Assembly (NCBI RefSeq): GCF_015776785.2
Contig: NZ_LFMD02000003.1
Location: 245,148-309,147, forward strand
Origin: Kitasatospora sp. SUK 42
GTDB taxonomy: Bacteria > Actinomycetota > Actinomycetes > Streptomycetales > Streptomycetaceae
Direction of reading: 5' to 3'
DNA length: 64,000 nucleotides
In this document: positions 1-10,073 of the stretch, one piece after another
How positions within the stretch are numbered: the first letter of the stretch is position 1
Layout of the letters: every line of letters begins with the position of its first letter
The notes under the pieces: model-generated
What the model was told of the DNA's origin: nothing
The model's input: the letters and a program-made list of their open reading frames with translations, nothing else
Databases searched by the model: none
Made by a program: the position numbers and the translations under genes

Positions 1-276
1 GCCCCGGTGCCCCGCGACTCCGGCAACATCAGCGGAAACCTGCACCGCCCCCGGCGCTACCACCGCGGGCTGCAACGCGTCTTCTACACCTCCGCGCTCA
101 TCAGCATCCGCAGCTGCGAGGAGTCCCGCCGTTTCTACGAACGCAAGCGCGCCGAAGGCAAGCGACACACCCAGGCTGTCCTTGCCCTGGCCCGCCGCCG
201 CGTCAACGTCCTGTGGGCCCTCATCCGTGACGGACAGTGCTTCCATCGTGGGCTCCCTGTCACAGCGGCTGCTTGA
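1..276 (+). CDS. IS110-family transposase, C-terminal fragment (5' end outside window)
   Basis: The reading frame is open from the first base, so the gene starts upstream of the window. The visible 91 residues resemble the end of an IS110/IS116/IS902 transposase: residues around FYTSALISIR, then ESRRFYERKRAEGK and an Arg-rich VNVLWALIRDG tail. In the family this C-terminal domain carries the serine of the Tnp_20 domain, upstream of what is visible. The last codons (FHRGLPVTAAA) look like an ordinary family tail. It stops 8 bases before the end of the convergent fadB-like gene. Whether the element is intact cannot be judged here. Confidence 0.75.
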   Translation, partial: APVPRDSGNISGNLHRPRRYHRGLQRVFYTSALISIRSCEESRRFYERKRAEGKRHTQAVLALARRRVNVLWALIRDGQCFHRGLPVTAAA

Positions 277-284
277 CAACAGCA

Positions 285-2468
285 TTAGGAGGTGAAGGTC
301 CGCCCCTCCGCCGCGATCCGCTCCAGCAGCGCCGGCGGCGCGAACCGCTCGCCGTAGGCGGCGGCGAGTTCGCGGGCGCGGGCCGCGAAGCCGGCCGGGC
401 CGCCCTCGTAGCCGTTGATGTACTGGAACACGCCGCCCGTCCAGGCCGGGAAGCCGATGCCCAGGATCGAGCCCACGTTGGCGTCGGCGACCGAGGTCAG
501 CACGCCCTCCTCCAGGCAGCGCACCGAGTCCAGCGCCTCGCTGAACAGCATCCGCTCCTTGAGGTCCTCGAACGGGACGTCGGCCGGGTCCGCGCCGTCG
601 GCCTGCGGGAAGTGCTCCAGCAGTCCGGGCCAGAGCCGGCCGCGGCGGCCGTCCTCGCCGTACTCGTAGAAGCCCGCGCCGCCGCTGCGCCCGGGGCGGC
701 CGAACTCGTCGACCATCCGGTCGATCACCGCGTCCGCCGGGTGCGGCGTCCAGCTGCCGCCGGCGGCCTCGACCGAGCGCCGGTACTCGTCGCGGATCTT
801 GCGCGGCAGGGTGAGGGTGAGCTCGTCCATCAGGGAGAGCACCTTGGCGGGGTAGCCGGCCTGGGCGGCGGCCTGCTCGACGGAGGCGGGGTGGATGCCC
901 TCGCCGACCATGGCGACGCCTTCGTTGATGAACTGGCCGATCACCCGGGAGGTGAAGAAGCCGCGCGAGTCGTTGACCACGATCGGGGTCTTGTCGATCT
1001 GCCGGACCAGGTCGAAGGCACGGGCGAGCGTCTCGTCGCCGGTCTGCGGGCCCCGGATGATCTCGACGAGGCGCATCTTGTCGACCGGCGAGAAGAAGTG
1101 CAGGCCGATGAAGTCGCCGGTGCGCTGGACGCCTTCGGCGAGCAGGCCGATCGGCAGGGTGGAGGTGTTGGAGCAGAGCAGCGCGTCGGGCGCGACGACG
1201 CCCTCGATCTCCTGGAACACCTTGTGCTTGAGCTCGGTGTTCTCGAAGACGGCCTCGATGACCGCGTCGCAGCCGGCCAGGTCGGCGGCCTCGGCGGTGG
1301 GGGTGATCCGGGCGAGCAGGGCGTCGCGCTTGGCCTCGGTGGAGCGGCCGCGGGCGATGGCCTTGTTCAACAGCCCCTCGGAGTAGGCCTTTCCGCGCTC
1401 GGCGGCCTCGGCGCTCACGTCCTTGAGCACGACGTCGATGCCGGCCTTGGCGCAGGCGTAGGCGATGCCGGCGCCCATCATCCCGGCGCCGAGCACGGCG
1501 ACCTTGCGGACCTGCCGCTTCTCGACGTCCTTGGGGCGCCCGGCACCGGAGTTGACCGCCTGCATGTCGAAGAACAGCGCCTGGATCATGTTCTTGCTGG
1601 TCTGCCCGCAGGCCAGCTCGGTGAAGTAGCGGGCCTCGATCACCATCGCGGTGTCGACGTCGACCTGGGCGCTCTCCACCGCGGCGGCCAGCACGTTGCG
1701 CGGGGCCGGGTAGGGCGCGCCGTTCAGCTGCTTGCGCAGGTTGGCCGGGAAGGCGGGCAGGTTGGCGGCGAAGGCGGGGGTGGCGGGGGTGCCGCCGGGG
1801 ATCTTGTGGCCCTTGACGTCCCAGGGCTGGACGGCGGTCGGGTTGGCCTCGATCCAGGCCTTCGCCCTGGCCGTCAACTCCTCCGGGGTGTCGACCAGTT
1901 CGTGCACCAGCCCGTGCTCCAGCGCCTGCGCGGGCCGGTACTGGCGGCCTTCCAGCAGGAACTTCAGCAGGGCGTCCGTGATGCCGAACAGCCGCACCGT
2001 GCGGACCACCCCGCCGCCGCCCGGCAGCAGGCCGAGGGTGACCTCGGGCAGGCCGAGCCGGCTGGCGGGGGTGTTCAGGGCGATCCGGTGGTGGCAGGCG
2101 AGGGCGATCTCCAGGCCGCCGCCGAGGGCGCTGCCGTTGACGGCGGCGACGACGGGCTTGCCGAGGGTCTCCAGCCTGCGCAGGGAGCGCTTGATCCGCA
2201 TGGACTTCTCGAAGACGGCCTCGGCGTCCTCGGGGCGGGCCGCGGAGAGCATCCGCAGGTCGCCGCCGGCGAAGAAGGTCTTCTTGCCGGAGGTGATCAC
2301 CACGCCGCGCAGCGCGTCCCCGAGGGCGGCCAGGCGCTCGACGACGGCCTCGAAGTCGGCGGTGAAGGCCTCGTTCATGGTGTTGACGGACTGGGTGGGG
2401 TCGTCGAGGACGAGGGTGACCACGCCGTCCTGGTCCTGCTCCCAGCGGATGGTGGTGGTGTCGCTCAT
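285..2468 (-). CDS. fadB: FadB-like multifunctional enoyl-CoA hydratase / 3-hydroxyacyl-CoA dehydrogenase
   Basis: This 727-residue protein should hydrate trans-2-enoyl-CoA and oxidise the resulting 3-hydroxyacyl-CoA with NAD in beta-oxidation. The crotonase domain covers about residues 5-190, with the oxyanion segment SALGGGLE near 113 and a catalytic-type Glu in GLPEVTLG near 142. A Rossmann motif [12 protein letters not shown] near 328 opens the dehydrogenase domain, with the His of [10 protein letters not shown] near 465. The length matches bacterial alpha subunits. It is the last gene of a minus-strand operon, 38 bases after the thiolase, which is the usual FadA/FadB partnership. The ATG start is preceded by a weak purine-rich stretch. 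Confidence 0.93.
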   Translation of the reverse strand: MSDTTTIRWEQDQDGVVTLVLDDPTQSVNTMNEAFTADFEAVVERLAALGDALRGVVITSGKKTFFAGGDLRMLSAARPEDAEAVFEKSMRIKRSLRRLETLGKPVVAAVNGSALGGGLEIALACHHRIALNTPASRLGLPEVTLGLLPGGGGVVRTVRLFGITDALLKFLLEGRQYRPAQALEHGLVHELVDTPEELTARAKAWIEANPTAVQPWDVKGHKIPGGTPATPAFAANLPAFPANLRKQLNGAPYPAPRNVLAAAVESAQVDVDTAMVIEARYFTELACGQTSKNMIQALFFDMQAVNSGAGRPKDVEKRQVRKVAVLGAGMMGAGIAYACAKAGIDVVLKDVSAEAAERGKAYSEGLLNKAIARGRSTEAKRDALLARITPTAEAADLAGCDAVIEAVFENTELKHKVFQEIEGVVAPDALLCSNTSTLPIGLLAEGVQRTGDFIGLHFFSPVDKMRLVEIIRGPQTGDETLARAFDLVRQIDKTPIVVNDSRGFFTSRVIGQFINEGVAMVGEGIHPASVEQAAAQAGYPAKVLSLMDELTLTLPRKIRDEYRRSVEAAGGSWTPHPADAVIDRMVDEFGRPGRSGGAGFYEYGEDGRRGRLWPGLLEHFPQADGADPADVPFEDLKERMLFSEALDSVRCLEEGVLTSVADANVGSILGIGFPAWTGGVFQYINGYEGGPAGFAARARELAAAYGERFAPPALLERIAAEGRTFTS

Positions 2469-2506
2469 GGGTTCAAGGTCTCCAGGTCTACCGGGGAGGG
2501 AGGGAG

Positions 2507-3721
2507 TCAGACGCGCTCGACGACGGTGGCGATGCCCATGCCGCCGCCCACGCAGAGGGTGATCAGGCCGTAGCGCAGGTCGCGCCGCTCCAGCTCGTCG
2601 ATCACGGTGCCGAGCAGCATCGCGCCGGTGGCGCCGAGCGGGTGGCCGAGGGCGATCGCGCCGCCGTTGACGTTCACCTGGTCGTGGCGGAAGCCGAGTT
2701 CGCGGATGAAGCGCAGCGCGACCGCCGCGAAGGCCTCGTTGATCTCCACCAGGTCGATGTCGGCGGCGGTCAGCCCGGCCTTGGCGAGCGCCTTGCGGGT
2801 GGCCGGGGCGGGGCCGGTGAGCATGATGGTCGGCTCGGAGCCGGAGACGGCGGCGGAGACGATCCGGGCGCGCGGGCGCAGCCCGTACCGCTCGCCGACC
2901 TCACGGTTGCCGATGGCGACGAGGGCGGCGCCGTCCACGATGCCGGAGGAGTTGCCCGCGTGGTGGACGTGGTCGATGGCCTCCACCCAGTGGTACTTCT
3001 GGAGGGCGACGGCGTCGAAGCCGCCGGCCTCGCCGATGGCGGCGAAGGAGGGCTTGAGGCCGGCCAGGGTCTCGACGGTGGTGCCGGGGCGGATGAACTC
3101 GTCGCGCTCCAGCACGACCAGGCCGTTGCGGTCGCGCACCGGGACCACCGAGCGGTCGAACAGGCCGTCCGCCTGGGCCTTGGCGGCGCGGGCCTGGGAC
3201 TCGGCGGCGAAGGCGTCCACGTCGGTGCGGGAGTAGCCCTCGATGGTGGCGATGAGGTCGGCGCCGATGCCCTGGGGGGCGAAGTTGGTCTCGTACGCGG
3301 TCATCGGGTCGGCGAACCAGGCGCCGCCGTCGGAGGCCATCTTCACCCGGGACATCGACTCCACGCCGCCGGCCAGGATCAGGTCCTCCCAGCCCGAACG
3401 GACCTTGGCGGCGGCCAGGTTGACGGCCTCCAGTCCGGAGGCGCAGAAGCGGTTCTCCTGGACGCCGGCCACGGTGTCGGGCAGGCCCGCCGCGATGGCG
3501 GCGATCCGGGCGATGTCGGAGCCCTGGTCGCCGACCGGGCTGACCACGCCGAGCACGATGTCGTCGATCGCGGCCGGGTCCAACTCGGGGTAGCGGCGGC
3601 GCAGTTCGTGGATCAGGCCGACGACGAGGTCGATCGGCTTGGTGCCGTGCAGCGAGCCGGTGGCCTTGCCGCGGCCGCGCGGGGTGCGGATCGCGTCGTA
3701 GACGTACGCTTCGGTGGTCAC
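2507..3721 (-). CDS. fadA: Acetyl-CoA C-acyltransferase (thiolase)
   Basis: A 404-residue thiolase for the last step of beta-oxidation, cleaving 3-ketoacyl-CoA with CoA. The acyl-carrying Cys is in [11 protein letters not shown] near residue 92. The C-terminal His lies in [14 protein letters not shown], and the second Cys in [11 protein letters not shown] start it at the GTG at 3721, reading [14 protein letters not shown], because GAAAGG sits 6-11 bases upstream; the longer open frame to 4072 is unlike thiolases and overlaps the acyl-CoA dehydrogenase. It lies between the dehydrogenase (83-base gap) and the FadB-like gene (38-base gap), so the three are probably cotranscribed. Confidence 0.92.
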   Translation of the reverse strand: MTTEAYVYDAIRTPRGRGKATGSLHGTKPIDLVVGLIHELRRRYPELDPAAIDDIVLGVVSPVGDQGSDIARIAAIAAGLPDTVAGVQENRFCASGLEAVNLAAAKVRSGWEDLILAGGVESMSRVKMASDGGAWFADPMTAYETNFAPQGIGADLIATIEGYSRTDVDAFAAESQARAAKAQADGLFDRSVVPVRDRNGLVVLERDEFIRPGTTVETLAGLKPSFAAIGEAGGFDAVALQKYHWVEAIDHVHHAGNSSGIVDGAALVAIGNREVGERYGLRPRARIVSAAVSGSEPTIMLTGPAPATRKALAKAGLTAADIDLVEINEAFAAVALRFIRELGFRHDQVNVNGGAIALGHPLGATGAMLLGTVIDELERRDLRYGLITLCVGGGMGIATVVERV

Positions 3722-3804
3722 GATGGAAACGCCTTTCAGCGGGATTTCGGAGCAGGGAGCGAGCAGGGGGGCGAGCAGAGGCGAACGGCGGCTCGAACGG
3801 GGGT

Positions 3805-4947
3805 TCAGCCGAGGATGGAGCGGCCGACGATCTCCTTCATGATCTCGGTGGTGCCGCCGTAGATGGTCTGGATGCGGCCGTCGGTGAACGCCCGCGCGAC
3901 CGGGAACTCGCTCATGTACCCGTAGCCTCCGTGCAGTTGGAGGCAGCGGTCGGCGGTGCGCTTCTGCAGTTCGGTGGCCCACCACTTGGCCATCGAGGCG
4001 TCGGCGGGGGTGAGCGCGTAGCGGTTGTGCTCGGTGATGCAGCGGTCGACGAAGGTCCGGGTGATCGCGCACTCGGTGGCCAGTTCGGCGATCTCGAAGC
4101 GGACGTGCTGGAGCCTGGCCAGCGGACGGCCGAAGGCCTCGCGCTGCTTGACGTAGTCGGTGGTGATCTCGACCAGGTACTCGGCGCCGGCGATCGCCGC
4201 GGCCGCGATGGTGAGCCGCTCCTGGGCGAGGTTCTGCATCAGGTGGACGAAGCCGCCGTTGAGCTCGCCGAGCAGGTTCTCCTTCGGCACCCGGACGTCC
4301 TCGAAGAACAACTCGGCGGTGTCCTGGGCCTTCTGGCCGATCTTGTCGAGGTTGCGGCCGCGCTCGAAGCCGGGGGTGCCGCGCTCGACGGCCAGCAGGC
4401 TCAGCCCGTGCGCGCCGCCTTCGGGGGTGGTGCGGGCGACCACGATCACCAGGTCGGCGAGGATGCCGTTGGAGATGAAGGTCTTGGCTCCGTTGAGCAG
4501 GTAGTGGTCGCCCCGGTCGTACGCCTGGGTGCGGATGCCCTGCAGGTCGGAGCCGGTGCCGGGCTCGGTCATCGCGATCGCGGTGATCAGCTCGCCGCTG
4601 CAGAAGCCGGGCAGCCAGCGGCGCTTCTGCTCCTCGGTGGCGAGCGAGGTGAGGTAGGGGCCGATGATGTCGTTGTGCAGACCGATCGCCAGCCCGGAGG
4701 CGCCGGCCCGGGCGAACTCCTCGGCCAGCACGGCGGCGTAGCGGAAGTCCGGGGCGCCGCCACCGCCGTACTCCTCGGGGACGGCGATGCCGAGCAGCCC
4801 CTGACGGCCGGCCGCGAGCCAGACGGAGCGGTCGACGATGCCGGCCTTCTCCCAGCGGTCGTAGTGCGGCAGCACCTCCTTGGCGAGGAAGGCCTTCACG
4901 GTGGCCCGGAAGTCCTCGTGCTGCTCGGTGAAGATCTCGCGCTGCAA
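3805..4947 (-). CDS. Acyl-CoA dehydrogenase
   Basis: A 380-residue FAD-dependent acyl-CoA dehydrogenase, the family's normal length, introducing the 2,3 double bond in acyl-CoA. Seen are [14 protein letters not shown] (flavin/substrate loop), a central FISNG segment, and the C-terminal [14 protein letters not shown] and [15 protein letters not shown] motifs. The start is set at TTG (4947) because AAGGAG lies seven bases upstream and the protein then begins [13 protein letters not shown], as relatives do; the longer frame upstream overlaps the CaiB gene. Only two bases separate it from the preceding stop codon, so translation is probably coupled to the CoA-transferase. The chain-length preference is not readable. 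Confidence 0.92.
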   Translation of the reverse strand: MQREIFTEQHEDFRATVKAFLAKEVLPHYDRWEKAGIVDRSVWLAAGRQGLLGIAVPEEYGGGGAPDFRYAAVLAEEFARAGASGLAIGLHNDIIGPYLTSLATEEQKRRWLPGFCSGELITAIAMTEPGTGSDLQGIRTQAYDRGDHYLLNGAKTFISNGILADLVIVVARTTPEGGAHGLSLLAVERGTPGFERGRNLDKIGQKAQDTAELFFEDVRVPKENLLGELNGGFVHLMQNLAQERLTIAAAAIAGAEYLVEITTDYVKQREAFGRPLARLQHVRFEIAELATECAITRTFVDRCITEHNRYALTPADASMAKWWATELQKRTADRCLQLHGGYGYMSEFPVARAFTDGRIQTIYGGTTEIMKEIVGRSILG

Positions 4948-4949
4948 CG

Positions 4950-6125
4950 CTACTCTCCTTGATCTGCTGTGGAGTCGGGAGCCCACTGGTCGAGCGCCGG
5001 TACGCCCCAGTCCCGGGCGACCTCGGCGGTGTCGGCGCCCGGCCGGGCGGGCGGGCGGCGCAGCGCGCCGGGGGTCGCGGAGAAGCGCGGGGCGGGGGCG
5101 GGCTGGGTGATGCCGCCCGCCTCCACGTACGTCCCGCGCGCCGACAGGTGTTCGTCCACGGCAGACTGACGCATCGTCAGCACCGGTTCCACGCAGGCGT
5201 CCGAACCGGCGAAGACGCCCTCCCACTCCGCCCGCGTCCGGGTGGCGAAGCGCGCGGCGATCAGGGCGCGCAGTTCGGGCCAGCGGGCGGGGTCGTACTG
5301 GTCGGGCGCGTCCGGGCCGAGCTCCAGCAGGCGGGCGAACTCGGCGTAGAAGCGGGGCTCCAGCGCGCCCACCGCGAGGTGTCCGCCGTCGGCCGCCCGG
5401 TAGATCGCGTAGAACGGCGCGCCGCCGTCCAGCAGGTTGACGCCCCGCCTGTCCTGCCAGTGGCCGGCCGCGAGCAGCCCCCACAGCATGCCGCCGAGGT
5501 GTGCGGCGCCGTCCACGATCGCGGCGTCGACCACCTGGCCCTCGCCGGTGGTCCGGGCGTGGTGCAGCCCGGCGAGCAGGCCGACGACCAGGTAGAGCGA
5601 GCCGCCCGCGTAGTCGCCGAGCAGGTTGGCCGGGATGCCGGGTGGCTCGTCCGCGCCCCCGGCGCCCGCGACCAGGCCGAGCACCCCGGCCACCGCCGCG
5701 TACCCGAGGTCGTGCCCGGCGGTGGCGGAGCGCGGGCCCTGCTGGCCCCAGCCGGTCATCCGGCCGTACACCAGCGCCGGGTTGCGCGCCAGACAGGCCC
5801 CGGGCCCGACCCCGAGCCGCTCGGCCACGCCCGGCCGATAGCCCTCGATCAGCAGGTCGGCCCGTTCGACCAGGTCCAGCACCCGCCCGGGCCCCTCGGG
5901 CGACTTGAGGTCGATCAGGACCGACCGCTTGTTCCGGTTGGAGAGGTCGTACGCCGGGTCCGTCCCGAGCGGCGAGGGCTCCGGGCGGTCCACCCGCACC
6001 ACGTCCGCACCGAGGTCGCCCAGCAGCATCGCCGCGAACGGCCCCGGCCCGATCCCGGCGAGCTCGACGACCCGCACACCCGCCAACGGCCCACTCGCCA
6101 CCGGCGCACCGCTCGTGTCACGCAC
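4950..6125 (-). CDS. CaiB/BaiF (family III) CoA-transferase or alpha-methylacyl-CoA racemase-like protein
   Basis: About 391 residues with family III features: [20 protein letters not shown] at the N-terminus, [11 protein letters not shown], and [13 protein letters not shown]. The catalytic-type Asp is in [13 protein letters not shown]. Family members either move CoA between acids or racemise 2-methyl-branched acyl-CoAs; the [10 protein letters not shown] start and the beta-oxidation context slightly favour a racemase-like role, but the sequence does not settle it. It is the first gene of the operon with acyl-CoA dehydrogenase, thiolase and FadB. The chosen GTG start at 6125 gives [20 protein letters not shown] is present but about 13 bases away, so the start is less certain. 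Confidence 0.85.
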   Translation of the reverse strand: MRDTSGAPVASGPLAGVRVVELAGIGPGPFAAMLLGDLGADVVRVDRPEPSPLGTDPAYDLSNRNKRSVLIDLKSPEGPGRVLDLVERADLLIEGYRPGVAERLGVGPGACLARNPALVYGRMTGWGQQGPRSATAGHDLGYAAVAGVLGLVAGAGGADEPPGIPANLLGDYAGGSLYLVVGLLAGLHHARTTGEGQVVDAAIVDGAAHLGGMLWGLLAAGHWQDRRGVNLLDGGAPFYAIYRAADGGHLAVGALEPRFYAEFARLLELGPDAPDQYDPARWPELRALIAARFATRTRAEWEGVFAGSDACVEPVLTMRQSAVDEHLSARGTYVEAGGITQPAPAPRFSATPGALRRPPARPGADTAEVARDWGVPALDQWAPDSTADQGE

Positions 6126-6151
6126 TGGCTGCTGAACCCTTTCCGATGGGT

Positions 6152-6169
6152 TTGACAGTAAAGCTGTAA
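6152..6169. promoter_or_regulatory. Candidate operator dyad upstream of the beta-oxidation operon
   Basis: An imperfect dyad, TTGACAG with CTGTAA across a five-base centre, lies 26 bases upstream of the CoA-transferase start. TetR-type regulators of fatty-acid degradation bind dyads of this size in actinobacteria, but this site does not match any specific operator I can name. Support is only the symmetry and position. Confidence 0.3.
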
Positions 6170-6388
6170 CACTCGCGATGATAGGGAAGCGACCGGCCGG
6201 TAACAAGACCTCGCACCCCGCGCCGAGTCGCCAAATCCCCCTTGACCAGCCCTTGGTGAACCCGGTCACTCCCCGCACACCCGGCACCACGGGTGGTGCG
6301 TCGGTGCACTGACGGCAGCCCCCTGTAAGGTCGTCACACTGCGGAGGGGGGAACTTCCGCTGCGCCGAATGGGGAGGATCGCGCACAC

Positions 6389-6847
6389 ATGGCCAGCCCG
6401 TACTTCACTACCGGACCGGTCGCGCCGGCCACGGACCCGACGCCGAGCACCACCAAGAAGTCTCCGTACGCCGATCCGGCTCCGCCGTACGGTGGCAGCC
6501 CCGTGCCACTCATCCCGCCTCCCCTGGCCACCACCCAGTTGGACACTCCTCACGAGCTCAACGCCTCGGCCGGGATAGCCCGGCAGATCGCCACCGACCT
6601 CGACAACGCCAACGGCAAGGCCGGCCCCGGCGCGCACAGCCTCACCGAGTACGCGAGCACCGCGTCGACCAGGATCCGCGGCTTCTCCTTCGGCGGCGCC
6701 CTCACCAGCAGCACCGAGCGGTGGATGCAGCAGTGCAAGACCCTGCACGACAAGCTCGGCAACGCCGCCGGCAACCTCGACAAGACCCAGCGGTTCTACG
6801 GCGCCAACGAGGCCAAGACCGCCGCCGACCTCAACGCGGCCCGCTAG
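6389..6847 (+). CDS. WXG100-like small secreted-type protein (ESX-like partner), hypothetical
   Basis: A 152-residue protein with a Pro-rich, probably disordered N-terminus (1-55) and a helical C-terminal half. That half contains RWMQQCKTLHDKLGNAAGNLDKT, split here as RWMQQCKTLHDKL and GNAAGNLDKT, then FYGANEAKTAADL. The single Trp, the alternating heptads and the position before a WXG/DUF6571 gene fit an ESX/type VII partner protein. There is no signal peptide or membrane segment. It starts the plus-strand operon, 21 bases before the DUF6571 gene. GGAGG lies about 11 bases upstream of the ATG. The family assignment is inference from context. Confidence 0.6.
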   Translation: MASPYFTTGPVAPATDPTPSTTKKSPYADPAPPYGGSPVPLIPPPLATTQLDTPHELNASAGIARQIATDLDNANGKAGPGAHSLTEYASTASTRIRGFSFGGALTSSTERWMQQCKTLHDKLGNAAGNLDKTQRFYGANEAKTAADLNAAR

Positions 6848-6868
6848 TCAGGGCAGGGGAACAGACAG

Positions 6869-9004
6869 ATGGTGTCCTTCAAGGAACTGCACGAGGCCGA
6901 CTTCTCCGCGGTCAGCGACGCCGCCGAGGCCTGGTCCGGCGTCGCCAAGGCCCTCACCTCCCTGGACGGCAGGGTCGCCAAGGACCTCACCAACACCGCA
7001 CAGCGGGCCGGCTGGAAAGGCGTGGCCGCCGACGAGGCGACCAAGGCGCTGCAGGGCATCGACGGCGACTTCAAGCAGGCTTCGGCCGTCGCCACCGCCC
7101 TCGCCGCGATCATGAAGACCGCCGCCGAGGACTTCGCCGCCGCCCGCCGCGACCTCGACGCGGCGCTCCACGACGCGCAGGCCGAGGACCTGACCGTCTC
7201 CGCGGACGGCACGGTCAGCTGGACGCTGCCGAAGGGGGCCAGGAACGACACCGACGGCGAGGTACTGGCACGGGACCTGGCCGCCAAGTCCAAGGCCATC
7301 TCGGACCGCCTGAGCAAGGCCGTCGAGAAGGCCACCGCGGCCGACCAGCGGGCCACCCTCCACCTCCAGACCGACATCGGCACCAGCAACACCGCCTTCA
7401 ACCCCACCCCGGGCGGCACCGGTCCGGTCACCGACGCCAAGCGGGCCACCGAGCTGATGTCCACGGTCGGCGGCCTGACCGACGACCAGCTCAAGGAGCT
7501 GGAGACTCTGCTGGCCGCCAACGCGGAGAACAAGGACTTCTCCACCACGCTGCTCAACGGCCTCAAGTACGGGGCCAAGTCGGGCCCGGAGGCCTTCCTG
7601 GAGTACACCAAGATCCTGGACGGCCTCGCCCACGGCAAGCACAACGCCAAGGGCTATCAGGACGTCTACGGCGACCTGTCCGTGGTCCTCGCCACCGCCA
7701 CCCGCGACGGTGGCATGGGCAAGGACTGGGAGTCCGACCTCTTCGCGGCCGCCCGTCGTCCCACCCCCGGGGCAGTGGGGTTGAACGACAACTACCCGGC
7801 GCTCACCGCACTCATGGCGGCGAAGGGAACGTTCGACAAGGCCTTCGTGCGCAGGGTCGGAACCGACCTGCTGGACTACGAGGCCTCCACCAAGCTCAAG
7901 GGCGATGACCTGTGGGGCCCGCAGTTCTCCTACGACCCCCGCAACGGTGACCCGCTGGCCCCGCTGCTGAGGATGATGAAGGGCGACCGGGACACGGCCC
8001 AGGCGTTCCTCGACCCCAGCCAGAACAAGAACCTCGTCCACCTGCTCAAGGACCGCGACTGGCTCGATGAGGACCAGGAGCGCAAGCTCCCCACGGACGT
8101 CCTGCGCGACACCTCCCACAAGCTGTTCGCCGACATGCTGGAGGACGCCACGACCAGCCACGGCCCCGCCAAGAACCAGCACCCGGCTCCGCACGATCAG
8201 GTCGGCGTGCGGATCATGGACGAGACGCTCAAGACCCTCGGTGGAAGCGACCCCAAGGACACCACGGTGGCGGAGGTCCTCCGCAAGCCGGTGGCCAGGA
8301 TGCTCGCCGACTACGCCCCGGACATGCACGAGATCCTCAGCAAGGACCTGCAGCACCCGTCCCAGCCGAACGGGCTGACCGCCAAGCCGGAGCAACTGCT
8401 GCGCGTGATCCGTGGCGCCCTGGACGACCCGGACACGTTCCAGATCATCCACCAGGCCGAGACCAAGGAGATCGCCCGCCGCCTCGACGAGTACGGACCG
8501 GAGGCCTTCCAACCCGATGGCACGAGGCGCCCGAACTACAAGTTGGAGGCCTTCACGAAGGAGTCCGCCCAGGCGCTCGGTGGTCTCGACGCGGCGTTCG
8601 CCAAGGCGGCCACCGACCACGCGGACGAGAGGAAGGCGGGCCTCGACTGGCAACAGAGGATGCTCTACCACGAGGCCGGGACGCCGGTGGGCCTTCTACC
8701 GGTCGTCTCGAAGGTATTGCCGCTGGGCGACATGGCACAGCGCCTCGTCGACATCGGCACCGCCGATTACACCAATGCCGCCAAGGACAGCGTCGACGTA
8801 GGCACCGCAGCTGATGTGAGTTCCAAGTTCTCGGCGGGGCGCATCCAGTTGGAAGGGATGCTCAAAGAAAAGGCGGGCCAATACGGTGTCGGCTGGGACA
8901 GCGCTGACACCGGCTCCGTTCCGAACCTGCTGCAGCACGATGCGAGCGAGTTCTACAACAACGGAATCAACACCACCTACCACAGCGCGTTCGGCAAGGC
9001 GTGA
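6869..9004 (+). CDS. DUF6571-like protein with N-terminal WXG100-type domain
   Basis: A 711-residue protein. Residues 1-100 form an alpha-helical hairpin with a WXG turn (AGWKGVAADEA near 50), as in WXG100 proteins and the N-termini of type VII-secreted polymorphic proteins. The rest is alpha-helical and resembles the large Streptomyces DUF6571 proteins. I see no toxin motif, signal peptide or membrane segment. The function is unknown; it may be an exported or membrane-associated protein of a type VII-like system. GGGGAA precedes the ATG by ten bases, and the stop overlaps the next start (GTGA), indicating coupling. Confidence 0.7.
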   Translation: MVSFKELHEADFSAVSDAAEAWSGVAKALTSLDGRVAKDLTNTAQRAGWKGVAADEATKALQGIDGDFKQASAVATALAAIMKTAAEDFAAARRDLDAALHDAQAEDLTVSADGTVSWTLPKGARNDTDGEVLARDLAAKSKAISDRLSKAVEKATAADQRATLHLQTDIGTSNTAFNPTPGGTGPVTDAKRATELMSTVGGLTDDQLKELETLLAANAENKDFSTTLLNGLKYGAKSGPEAFLEYTKILDGLAHGKHNAKGYQDVYGDLSVVLATATRDGGMGKDWESDLFAAARRPTPGAVGLNDNYPALTALMAAKGTFDKAFVRRVGTDLLDYEASTKLKGDDLWGPQFSYDPRNGDPLAPLLRMMKGDRDTAQAFLDPSQNKNLVHLLKDRDWLDEDQERKLPTDVLRDTSHKLFADMLEDATTSHGPAKNQHPAPHDQVGVRIMDETLKTLGGSDPKDTTVAEVLRKPVARMLADYAPDMHEILSKDLQHPSQPNGLTAKPEQLLRVIRGALDDPDTFQIIHQAETKEIARRLDEYGPEAFQPDGTRRPNYKLEAFTKESAQALGGLDAAFAKAATDHADERKAGLDWQQRMLYHEAGTPVGLLPVVSKVLPLGDMAQRLVDIGTADYTNAAKDSVDVGTAADVSSKFSAGRIQLEGMLKEKAGQYGVGWDSADTGSVPNLLQHDASEFYNNGINTTYHSAFGKA

Positions 9005-10059
9005 GGGCCGTGAAGATCAACGACAACGAAGACTCGGGCACTCCCGCCGGCCTCGCCGAACGCACCTCCGCCACACGCGCCCGGAAGAGGCGGTTGGTGG
9101 TGGTGACGCTGGCACTCTCCCTCATCCTGGCCGGGGCGACAGGGTTCGCTGCGTACCGGCTGACGAACGTCGGCGGGCCGGGCAGCGTGTGCGACGGGGC
9201 CGCCACGGCGGACCAGGTGCACGACGCGGCGGGGCCCGGGCGGATCAGTGAGTACAAGAGCGGATTCTACGATCGGACCGGGGTCTCCACCGGGAACACC
9301 TGCATCGCCACGGTCACCTCAGGCCTGTTCGAGACCAGCAAGAAGGAGGTGTGGTTCACCGTCAGGCCCAACCAGGAGGGCCCTCGTGAGTTCGCCGCGG
9401 GGAACGCCCGGCTGTTCTCCGGCGGTTCGGCCGGCGCGGTGACCCCCGACCTGGCGTGGGCCCTGCTTCCCGAAGGATGCCCGAAGGGCCTGCGCGCCGA
9501 GGTGCGCACCCACGTGGAGGGGCACGACGAGGCCAGGGCCAGGCTGGCCGTCGCCTTCGCCAACGGGGCAGCCAGGAACCGCTCCTGCGCGGACCACGTG
9601 CTCCCCGCACCGACGAGCCTCTCCGCGAGGGGCGCCGAGACGGACCCGGACTGGAACAACCTCTGCGGCCTGCCCGGGCTCGCACCCGCGAAGGACCCGA
9701 ACGCCCAGTGGGCGTACCGGCAGCAGGTCACCACCGCGTTCGACCCGATCTGGACCTGCACGATCAGCGGGCCGAACAAGCTCGGCCTGCCGCAGATCCT
9801 CGCGATCACCACCGAGCCGCGGGCCGCCACCGCGACCCCCCACCCCGACGCGGACCCGTACGGGCGGGCGAAGTTGGTCGCCCGGGGCACGTACGCCGCA
9901 ACCTGTCAGGGCCGGGAGGTCTACTTCACCATCGACGGCGGCCACGAAGCGGCCCTCGCCGGCGGCCGCGGGGACTACCTGTTCTCCGATCAGAAGGACC
10001 TCGTACGCCAGTTCCTCACCGCCGGCGGCAAGGCGATCGGCTGCGAGCCGATCCTCTGA
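9001..10059 (+). CDS. Membrane-anchored, cysteine-rich extracytoplasmic protein (paralogue A)
   Basis: A 352-residue protein with a short Arg/Lys-rich cytoplasmic N-terminus (ARKRR), one transmembrane helix (VVVTLALSLILAGATGFAA, about 31-50) and an exported domain of about 300 residues. The exported part carries spaced Cys (SVCDG, NTCIA, EGCPKG, RSCAD, NLCGLPG, WTCTI, TCQG, GCEPIL) that probably form disulfides. It is homologous to the next gene: both share AWALLPEGCP and the end GGKAIGCEPIL. The GTG start overlaps the upstream stop; a second GTG at 9010 is possible. The function is unknown, perhaps envelope partners of the WXG/DUF6571 proteins. Confidence 0.72.
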   Translation: MRAVKINDNEDSGTPAGLAERTSATRARKRRLVVVTLALSLILAGATGFAAYRLTNVGGPGSVCDGAATADQVHDAAGPGRISEYKSGFYDRTGVSTGNTCIATVTSGLFETSKKEVWFTVRPNQEGPREFAAGNARLFSGGSAGAVTPDLAWALLPEGCPKGLRAEVRTHVEGHDEARARLAVAFANGAARNRSCADHVLPAPTSLSARGAETDPDWNNLCGLPGLAPAKDPNAQWAYRQQVTTAFDPIWTCTISGPNKLGLPQILAITTEPRAATATPHPDADPYGRAKLVARGTYAATCQGREVYFTIDGGHEAALAGGRGDYLFSDQKDLVRQFLTAGGKAIGCEPIL

Positions 10060-10073
10060 GGGAGCAGCGGACT

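Noticed and set aside
237..2573. Open frame of 778 codons on the plus strand opposite fadB
   Set aside because: It is the antisense shadow of a conserved beta-oxidation gene in GC-rich DNA; its translation is low-complexity Gly/Val/Arg/Leu with no domain.
2507..4072. Thiolase starting at 4072
   Set aside because: The extra 117 codons overlap the acyl-CoA dehydrogenase and read as Arg/Pro/His shadow sequence; the GTG at 3721 has a ribosome site.
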